Part shown: positions 56,752-64,000 of the stretch, in pieces | Layout: each line of letters begins with the position of its first letter | Position numbering within the stretch: position 1 is the stretch's first letter | Assembly (NCBI RefSeq): GCF_028640845.1 | Contig: NC_080540.1 | Coordinates: forward strand, 277,837,524 to 277,901,523 | Source: Ahaetulla prasina | Lineage: Eukaryota; Chordata; Lepidosauria; Squamata; Colubridae | Length of the DNA: 64,000 nucleotides | Reading direction: 5' to 3' | The notes under the pieces: model-generated | Seen by the model: the letters and a program-made list of their open reading frames with translations, nothing else | Told to the model about the DNA's origin: nothing | The model's database searches: none | Program-made: the position numbers and the translations under genes

Positions 56752-56959
56752 CCTCTATGGAGACAGATTTTCTCCGCGCCCCCCCCCTTACGTTTTCTAA
56801 AAGCTTTTTTTTTTAATATGAGTTGCCAAAAAAAAAAAGAAGTGGGGGGAGAGGAAGAGTGCTTGCTGTAAGGCTTGTTCGAGGAATCCAGAAACCTTTG
56901 CCAATCTTGGAGGCTGACGGTAGGAAAAAGGGAGGCAACAGAATGAATGGGAAGCACAT

Positions 56960-59618
56960 AGAGACCGAGCGAGCTGTAAATATGGTGTTTTGTATAGGAA
57001 ACTTGGCTTAGAAGATTACCTTTTCAGAATGGAAAATACCACCCTAAGAGTCCAGGATTTCAAAGCGGGGGAGGGCATTGACTTAAGAAAATAAGTATTG
57101 GCGTTTAAAAACAACAACAGGCAGATGCTTGCAGATGCTAACAAGGAAAACTTGGAAGAGTTGTGGAATAAAGCAATGAAATTTCAGAAGATGAAAACTG
57201 CAAATTCCTCAGAACTGGAGGGGAGGGAAAATAGATGGTTAGGAGTTGTAGGCCTTTCCTCTTAATGTAAACCCACTTGTTCGTATGCTTTTAAAAAAAT
57301 GTTAAATTAAGCCCTGGTACTTTGAGTCACTGGACAATGTTCTAAACATAATAGCTTTGCCTGGAGCAGAATTTCCTCCCAGGTGTAACATTATTCCTGC
57401 AGCTCCTTCCTTGCCCAAGTGAAAACAAATAATAACTTCCCCAAAGCAGCCCAAGATGGAATGATATGGTTTTCCCAACAGCAATGGATGAATAGTGCTT
57501 TAGTCTGTGAGTGAACCAGTTATGTTGAAATTAACTTTAGGCATGTCTGGCTCATCTTTTGAAGATAAAGTATTGTTACTTTTAAAAGCCTCTAAAGGAC
57601 TTGTAGGATTCTTGTTCCCTTCGACCTTCCCCTCCTCCCATGCCTGTTTGTTGGGAAGGCTAAACCTTTCTTAAGGGATAAAATGCGTATTTGGTGTCAG
57701 CATCTGGAAGCATTTGTCTAAAAAAACCAACATTGGCCATGTTATGTGAAATAATACATAGTCTATGGTTTCAGTAAGATGTCTTGTTCCCCAGTGAAGG
57801 TGGAAGCAAAGATTATCTGGGGATTGCAGGATTAATTATGGACAGCAGACACATTCTTGCTTAGGAAGAAAGTGGGTTTGCCAATTTATCTGCTAGTTCT
57901 TTTTAATCCAGCATGTCTGAATGCAGGCTAAGTGCCTGCCTTCTATTGCTGGGTGTTCATACCAAGTTAGTTTCATTACTAGGAAGAAAATTGCTCTCCT
58001 CAATGGCTTTGGATTTAGGAAGCCTCTAGCACACACCCTAATGTGTGTTGATGCTGGCTGGAAAGAAAGCTGCTGATATCTTGGAAGGAAAATTGTCTCC
58101 AGCTGTATGTAGAGATCCTGCAAAAGGTTAGTTGAAGCTAGAAAAGGGAGCTAATGTCTCATACAATGTATTCTTGGGCTGTATGAAGCAAAATGAGAGA
58201 CAGCTGACTCTACCGTCACAGGTGTGATAAAGAGTGTTGTGGCTTCTGTTAATGAAATAAAATCTAAGTAGGTTTCATGGTGTTCTGTGTGTAACCTTGA
58301 TTAGCTGAAATGCTTGCTATTCACTCAGCCTGTTTGATACGTAGAGTTGGCAACTACGGGTCAAGGAAAATAATTTTCAGCAATGCTCTTGTAACCTCTG
58401 ATACAAACGATGGAATTTTTTCTCTTGGACTGCATGTCCAGGAAGACCTGGAAATTGCTTTGTAAGCAGAAGACTGTGAGTGAAGTTGTAATGTTTAACT
58501 CTGGTTAAAAATGTCTTCAGTGGGCTACTGACATTGGGAGCAATGTAGGATCAAGGATTACAATGTAGATGTGAAATGTGATGGTACAGTTTTATTAGCT
58601 ACTTATGAGGAAGCTTTTGAAGACCTTGTTAGTCTCATTAGTAAGGCATCCCCTTACAATGGTTGTGCAAAATATTAAGTACTTGCTGCATTCTTTCACT
58701 CATGTAAATGTTGAGTCATCTTTTCAGTCCCAGCAAGGGGCTGTAACAGCAAATAGAGATACAGAGGATAACCAGCTTAGCCTGCTCTGTACAGCTGAGA
58801 TACAGCCAGCAGGAGGGTTTATCAGAAAGCTGGTTTCAGCAAGGTTTTTCATAATTTAGTCTCCCAATATGATACCCTCCAGATAAGAGACTTCCCGAGA
58901 GTGCCAGGTATGGGGAAGGCGGATTATGAATAGTTTTGAAATGTAGATGTATGGAATAAATGTATGTAAATCTCTGGGATTCTTAAAAGCAACTGGATGC
59001 ATAGCTAGTGCCAACCTCAGGTTATACTAGTCATTTGATGTGTGGAACTAATTTCCTAGCAAAGCGTATTGAATAGAGCAGTTGGTATCAAATCATGGTC
59101 ATGAGAAACTTTGCTTGAATGTCTTCATTTTTGTTCTAACATATCCTGCTGAGAGTGTCTTCTTCAACCCCTTGAATTTGTTTGGATGAAAAGTCCTCTA
59201 ATAAATTCTGAGGAATCTCTAAAATGTAGACATTGCAACATGTTTTTTCTGAAGAGTTGCTTCTACTGGAAATCGATTGGACAGCAGTTGAGATGAGGAG
59301 GAGATGATTAATTTCCAGCCTGATATAGTTTTTTCACAGATCTTGCCAAGCAAGGCACATGACAGTATTGCTGAAAGGAGATTTGATTAGGAAGGAAAGT
59401 GAAGAAAGCAGATGAGTCAGTTTGCCTTCTAGTCAAATTGCATTTGGCTACAATTTCTACAATCTGATGTTTTGATTGTGCTGCCTGGAACTTTTGGGGA
59501 CTGAAGTTTAAATCATTTGCAGGTACCTGATTGCTTATTCCTAGGCCTGTCTTATATATTGTATTAGCCACAGATGTCAATGACCTTAACACCTCTGTCC
59601 TGGGCCTCACTGATTTGC
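56960..59618. other. Repeat-poor sequence downstream of the island
   Basis: 2.6 kb without a recognised repeat, unlike everything around it. It would be the start of intron 1 if the island's donor is used. Frames up to 131 codons (minus, 59308-59703) have no recognisable domain. Confidence 0.5.
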
Positions 59619-59641
59619 AATAGCAATAGCACTTAGACTTA

Positions 59642-59719
59642 CCCTGTTTTCCCCAAAATAAGACATCCCCTGATAATAAGCCCAATCGGGCTTTTGAGCA
59701 CATGGCAATAAGGCACGGT
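59642..59719. mobile_element. TA-flanked MITE, short copy (78 bp), inside a SINE
   Basis: ccctgttttccccaaaataa to ggcacggt, with TA repeated on both sides. The intact SINE at 46386 reads gacttatataccac, so exactly one TA was duplicated. It documents the TA target of this family. Confidence 0.85.
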
Positions 59720-59746
59720 TATATACCACTTCACAGTGCTTTACAA

Positions 59747-59867
59747 CAGGGGTCTCCAACCTTGGTCCCTTTAAGACTTGTGGACTTCAACTCCCAGAGT
59801 TCCTCAGCCAGGGACTGTGGGAGTTGAAGTCCACAAGTCTTAAAGGGACCAAGGTTGGAGACCCCTG
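59747..59867. mobile_element. Fold-back hAT-type MITE inside a SINE (121 bp)
   Basis: caggggtctccaaccttggt to its inverse, with the tccctttaag arm variant. 8-bp duplications CTTTACAA / CTTTACAG (7 of 8). Confidence 0.9.
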
Positions 59868-60187
59868 CTTTACAGCTGTAAGTGGTTTACAGAGTTCCCA
59901 GAGTTTATTGCCCCCAACAATCTGGGTCCTCATTTTACTGACCTTGGAAGGATGGAAGCCTGAGTCAACCTTGAGCCATTCAGACTTGAACTCCTGGAAT
60001 GAGCAGTGAGTTAGTCTGCAATACTGCATTCTAACCACTGAACCACCATGTTTCTACCATTAACCATGGTATCTTTCTGGATCAGCTCAGTGATTTGGGA
60101 GATACCATGTTGTGATGGTTTCCCCCCAATTACACTTGCTGCTGGAGGGAGTTGGCCCACCTAAGAATTCTGCTTTGCAGGGTATCA

Positions 60188-60425
60188 GCTTGTTGAGGGC
60201 AATATGCTGACACTGTAAACCAGGGGTCTCCAACCTCAGCGGCTTTAAGACTTGTGGACTTCAACTCCCAGAATTCCTCAGCCAGCTCTGAGTTGAGTTC
60301 CTCAGCCAATTCTGGGAGTTGAAATCCACAAGTCTTAAAGTCACCAAGGTTGGAGACCCCTGCTTAATCTGCTTAGAATGAGCTGTAAAGCACTATGAAG
60401 AGGTATATAAGCCTTAATTGCTATT
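60188..60425 (+). mobile_element. Partial SINE split by a fold-back MITE
   Basis: gagggcaatatgctgacact and gtaaac, then the fold-back at 60221-60362, then gcttagaatgagctgtaaag and tataagccttaattgctatt. Only the 3' half of the SINE remains. Confidence 0.85.
60221..60362. mobile_element. Fold-back hAT-type MITE (142 bp)
   Basis: caggggtctccaacctcagc to accaaggttggagacccctg; the centre carries a short repeat (agttcctcagccaattctggg). A full target duplication is not visible (left CTGTAAAC). Confidence 0.85.
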
Positions 60426-60656
60426 ACTATCAGGGCTGTACCTTCTCCCCACTTACCGGTATTTTAAATATCTACAGGAAACGACTGGGGAACTACAGGA
60501 AACGACTAGTGTCCAGTATTATCAGTATATTGATTATTTCAGGTGTAGATCTTTGTCCTTGGCTGAACAGGTATGGCTGTCAAAGTCCTGGCCTGGCATC
60601 TGGATACTATAGGACTTTGGTTGAGGGAAGAAGAGTTTTTGGTGAAATTTAGGAGC

Positions 60657-60878
60657 TATGGTTGAACAGTGGTTAGTTAGAATGTAGTATTGCAGGTTAA
60701 CTCGGCTCACTGCCAGGAGTTCAATCCTGACTGGCTCAAGGTTGACTCAGCCTTCCATCCTTCCGAGTTTGGCAAAATGAGGACCCAGATTGTTGGGGGC
60801 AGTAGGCTGACTCTGTAAACCACTTAGAGAGGGCTGTAAAGCACTATGAAGCAGTATGTAAGTCTAAGTGCTATTGCT
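60657..60878 (+). mobile_element. tRNA-derived SINE
   Basis: Head degraded (gtggttagttagaatgtagt), body ggctcaaggttgactcagcc, gacccagattgttgggggca, 3' end gtctaagtgctattgctact. Same family as 53358. Confidence 0.9.
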
Positions 60879-60889
60879 ACTTACCAAGA

Positions 60890-61555
60890 CCAGATTGTCC
60901 ATTCTTGGTTCTACTCAGGGTTGTACTCCCCTACATGTGCAATTTGGCCAGCCTCCTAGACTCCAGCAGCTCCTGATCATTTACCCAACTTTGTCTTGTG
61001 CTTCAGTTGCTTCCCTTTCTGGATTGGGAGGTCCTGCCCACTGCTTCTGAATGGAGTACTGCAATGTGCTCTATCTAGTGCTGCCCTCTAAGGCTGTTGA
61101 AAAACTCCCCAACAATCCAGAATGCAGTGATAGTTATAGTTATGGATGCCCCTCATATACACATGTAACATCACTAACTTTCTGAGCCACACCAACTACC
61201 TATGGTTTGATAACTTGGGTGCAATTTAAGGAACTGGTTATTTATCTATAAAATTTTTCATAACACAGAACCAGGATATTTATGAGACCTCTGTAACTTT
61301 TTATCCTACAGACTCTAAGGGTAGGAATGCTTGGGTCCCATCCTTCAAACAATGCCATCTGATGGGACTGCCCTCTGGAATGATCTCACCCCTGACCCTA
61401 CTGGTCCTCAGAAAGATATTTTAAAATATGGCTTTTTCCTGTGGATTTTACCTGGTTTTTTTTCTTTTTCTTTTATTGTGCACCAACAGGAGTCACAGCG
61501 TTTTGAGTCTGGAGGCTGTATAAATTCTTTAAATAACTTAAATAAATGAAAACCA
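60890..61555 (+). mobile_element. Decayed L2, C-terminal region and tail
   Basis: Follows the L2 C-terminal order in degraded form: a tactgcaatgtgctctatct block (the YCNALY region), ttgggtgcaatttaaggaac (VFRVQFK region), gaaccaggatatttatgaga (GPGYLRD region), tctggaatgatctcacccct (LWNDL region), then a 3' UTR and aaataacttaaataaatg tail. Confidence 0.75.
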
Positions 61556-61846
61556 TATTATGGCTCAAAGGTGTATGCATCAAAAGATTTTGGCTTAAAA
61601 TTGTTATTTTAGCATCACTGGGTTGCATATGTGAATTTAATTTATCTTGTATCTTAAGTATTATTAGACCCTGAAGTTCAGAGGAGTTTATTATTACTTT
61701 TGTTATGGCTGTCCAGTCCAAAAGATGTGCAACAAGCAATATATAAAAATATCAAATTAAACTTGAAACAAAATATATTAACCTGGACAAAAACCAGCTA
61801 CAATAATCAGGCACAATAATACCATCACCACCCCAGGCTTCTAGAA
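61556..61846. other. No gene recognised
   Basis: AT-rich; may include the far 3' UTR of the antisense L2 to the right. Confidence 0.4.
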
Positions 61847-62148
61847 CAGGGGTCTCCAACCTTGGCGACTTTAAGACTTGTGGACTTCAATTCCCAGAAT
61901 TCCTCAGCCAGCTTTGCTGAGGAATTCTGGGAGTTGAAATCCACAAGTCTTAAAGTTGCCAAAGCTGACTGAGGAATTCTGGGAGTTGAAGTCCACAAGT
62001 TTTAAAGTTGCCAAGGTTGCCAAAGCTGGCTGAGGAATTCTGGGAGTTGAAGTCCACAAGTTTTAAAGTTGCCAAGGTTGCCAAAGCTGGCTGAGGAATT
62101 CTGGGTTGAAGTCCACAAGTCTTAAAGTTTCCAAGGTTGAAGACCCCA
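61847..62148. mobile_element. Fold-back hAT-type MITE with amplified right arm (302 bp)
   Basis: Starts caggggtctccaaccttggc, and perfect 8-bp duplications TTCTAGAA (61839-61846, 62149-62156) show one insertion event. The left arm occurs once, but the right arm (gaattctgggagttgaagtc ... ttgccaa) occurs four times in tandem, with period about 60-63 bp. Confidence 0.9.
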
Positions 62149-62156
62149 TTCTAGAA

Positions 62157-62885
62157 TACTATCAAGTCTTAAGGCCTTCTAGAACCCCAGGAGAGGGAAA
62201 GCTGTATGAATCTCTGAGGCAATGGTATACCAGAAGGCAGGAGCCGCAGTGACAGAAAGCACACTTTCTCTCACAAGATGGTAATGTTTAATTGAGGGGG
62301 AACCACAGTGTCTCTGAAGATAGGGAGAAATGATTGGAGACAGGAAGTCCCCAAGATTATTAGACCCTGTGTCACAAAGAGCTTTATAGGTGATGGCCAG
62401 TACCTTGAATTGCATTCAGAAGCTAGTTAGCAGTCAATGCAGCTTGCAACACAACAGTGGTACGGGGCATGAAGTGCCCATTACAGTTTCCACCACTGTA
62501 TTTTGGAACAGCTGTAGTTTCTGGATGGTCTTCCAAGTGCAGCCCTCTAAATGCATTGCAGTACAGTAGTCCAGTTCTGAGATCACCAGGGCATAATGAG
62601 TGACTTCCTGTTTGAGGAAAGGGTGAAATTGGCAGACTAGATAAACCTATGCAAAGGGCCACCTGGCCGCAGTTGTCACCTACTCCTTAGGTGTCAGCCC
62701 TCCAAGACTAAGGATGGAAATGTCCCTAACTCAGGGGACTCAATGAGTCACAGCTACTCAGTTATGTCAGGCTTGAGCTGAAGTCTGTTCTCTATCCAGT
62801 TGTTTAGGTTAGTACATAACTGACTTCATCCATGCACCTTGGAGTTGAGATGTATAGTTGGGTGTCATCCATATACTGATGATAC
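62157..62885 (-). mobile_element. Decayed antisense L2, RT to C terminus
   Basis: On the minus strand a QYMDDTQLYI reading near 62880-62850 corresponds to the YADDTQLY box, then the TRLDYC-like block near 62585, the GNPLQFKVLAITYKAL region near 62410 and the HHLVRESVLS region near 62270. Many stops. It is the host of the expanded fold-back MITE or lies just beside it. Confidence 0.8.
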
Positions 62886-63890
62886 TAAAGCCTTAACTTT
62901 TAAATTTGGCTCTTAGTAAAACATCTAAGTACATTGTATTGTCACTGAGTTTTAATTTACACTCTGAAATTCCTAACTGAAATTTCTATTCAGCAGAAAT
63001 TGAGCAAAAAAGTAGAGATTACAATATATACATACCAGTTGTCTTTGAGCAATAGCAATCATCCTATCCTTTGTAGATGTAATATACCAAGATTTATTAG
63101 TTTATCTCAGATGTTTTGCATTTATAAAAGAGGATACAGATTGTATAGCAATCTGGGGTAATCCTGTTTTTCCTCCAGCAGTTTGGGGGAATGTACCTAT
63201 TACTTCATCCTCCCCACAACTCCTCTGCAATAGGTTGGGCTGGGAACTGGTCCAGAATCGCCAACTGGGCATCCGTGGCCAAGGATGAATTTGGGATTTT
63301 AGCCAATGTTCTGGTCTTGTGGTTGCTAATTGAATACCCATGAGAAACACACAAGACGACTGAATATTCTCTTGTATGGTTCCAGTAACATAAAACAAAG
63401 GCAGTGAGATAAAAATCAACCTCAACACAACATAGTGTATAATTAGCTTTCACCTGTGAGTGCTGGAACCATCCACAGAAGATTGTGAATTAGTGGTGAA
63501 GAACATAATCCACCAATTGCTGTATACTTGACAGAGCAAGTTGCCTTAGTTCTGGGATCCATGTATTGGCCAAGATAAACCTTGCATCACTAGACTGACT
63601 CATGGGTGGAACCAAGAATTTTTTGGCATCGTTGCAGTCAGCCTTTTGACAAATGCATAGCCATGCCTTCCTTGCTTGATATTAAATTTAATACACTTGC
63701 TAGCCCAGAACCCATCGGTGCATATTATTTTTTTAATTCTTATTAAACTTCAAACCAATGCTTGCTATTAAACTTCATACACTTTCCTAGCCTAGAACCA
63801 ATCAGTGCATATTATTCTATTTTTTAAAAAAAAAAAATTTTATTAAACATTTTTCAAAAAAAATATCTTTAAACAATAGTTTCTTTCGAA
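62886..63890. other. No gene or repeat recognised
   Basis: Minus-strand frames 63102-63453 have no recognisable domain. A block around 63667-63720 (taatacacttgctagcccag) recurs imperfectly at 63770-63820. Confidence 0.5.
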
Positions 63891-63896
63891 AAATTA

Positions 63897-64000
63897 TAAT
63901 ATATATATATATATATATATAATTCTTAATATATATTATTGCATATTATTCTTTATTATTATTGTTGTTGTTGTTGTTATTATTATTATTATTATTATTA
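63897..64000 (+). repeat. (AT)n, (TTG)n and (TTA)n microsatellites
   Basis: tatatatatatatatatata at 63900, then attgttgttgttgttgttat and pure TTA units to the window edge. Confidence 0.95.

Larger units (their letters stand above)
55885..56800 (+). promoter_or_regulatory. CpG-island promoter / probable first-exon region
   Basis: GC content and CpG density rise sharply here (cgcgaacacgc, cacgtcgtgcg, ccgccgtttcgg) and fall again after 56800, in an otherwise AT-rich, CpG-poor window and without any repeat family. It contains two TATA-like boxes and a good splice donor, all on the plus strand. Many overlapping frames (up to 162 codons) are open merely because stops are rare. The gene served is unknown; the coding exons may lie beyond the window. 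A minus-strand or bidirectional start is possible. Confidence 0.7.
59619..60058 (-). mobile_element. tRNA-derived SINE split by two DNA transposons
   Basis: Read minus: a degenerate head (tggttcagtggttagaatgc), ggctcaaggttgactcaggc, gacccagattgttgggggca, ctgtaaaccacttaca, then, after the insertions, gtggtatata and agtctaagtgctattgctat. Removing 59642-59719 and 59747-59867 leaves a collinear ~240-bp SINE. Confidence 0.9.

Noticed and set aside
56383..56957. Open frames of 139-162 codons on both strands in the CpG island
   Set aside because: Overlapping frames in all phases with low-complexity composition; stops are rare because the region is GC-rich. No domain recognised.

Overview
The window looks like non-coding DNA of a squamate reptile, most likely a snake. 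The evidence is the repeat content: L2, CR1 and CR1-L3-like LINEs whose tails run into tetra- or pentanucleotide microsatellites (including AATAG), an RTE and an L1 fragment, tRNA- and 5S-rRNA-derived SINEs, and a dense crop of short hAT-type MITEs with 8-bp target-site duplications (TSDs). No protein-coding host exon could be recognised. Long open frames are retrotransposon remnants, microsatellite read-through or chance.

Layout. 1-6.2 kb: CR1-L3-like LINE end, SINE, decayed L2, hAT MITEs, a 5S-derived SINE. 6.2-9.6 kb: one long L2 copy (endonuclease plus reverse transcriptase) with two in-frame TGA codons and a nested L2 tail. 9.9-14.3 kb: a direct tandem duplication of about 2.1-2.3 kb whose second copy carries a 500-bp TTTA array. 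14.5-25.7 kb: MITEs, CR1s, an L1 fragment, another LINE. 25.8-28.9 kb: a second L2 whose reverse-transcriptase core is present three times as 574-bp direct repeats. 29-55 kb: mostly unremarkable sequence with scattered fold-back MITEs, CR1 and other LINE copies, two solo-LTR-like blocks, a Penelope-like repeat with a hammerhead-like motif, and an RTE 3' end. 55.9-56.8 kb: a CpG-rich island with two TATA-like boxes and a good splice donor, the only candidate host promoter or first exon; the quieter 57-59.6 kb could be its first intron. 59.6-62.9 kb: SINEs and L2 remnants broken by DNA-transposon insertions. 62.9-64 kb: AT-rich sequence ending in microsatellites.

The elements form a readable insertion stratigraphy: fold-back MITEs sit inside SINEs and L2s, LTRs inside L2, a Penelope-like piece inside CR1, and the tandem duplication keeps an 'empty site' for a later L2 insertion. 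The most unusual items are the 574-bp triplication, the TTTA expansion seen against its short sister copy, the two target-site classes of the hAT MITEs, and a fold-back MITE with an amplified arm. All family names rest on recognition by eye; no database search was possible.
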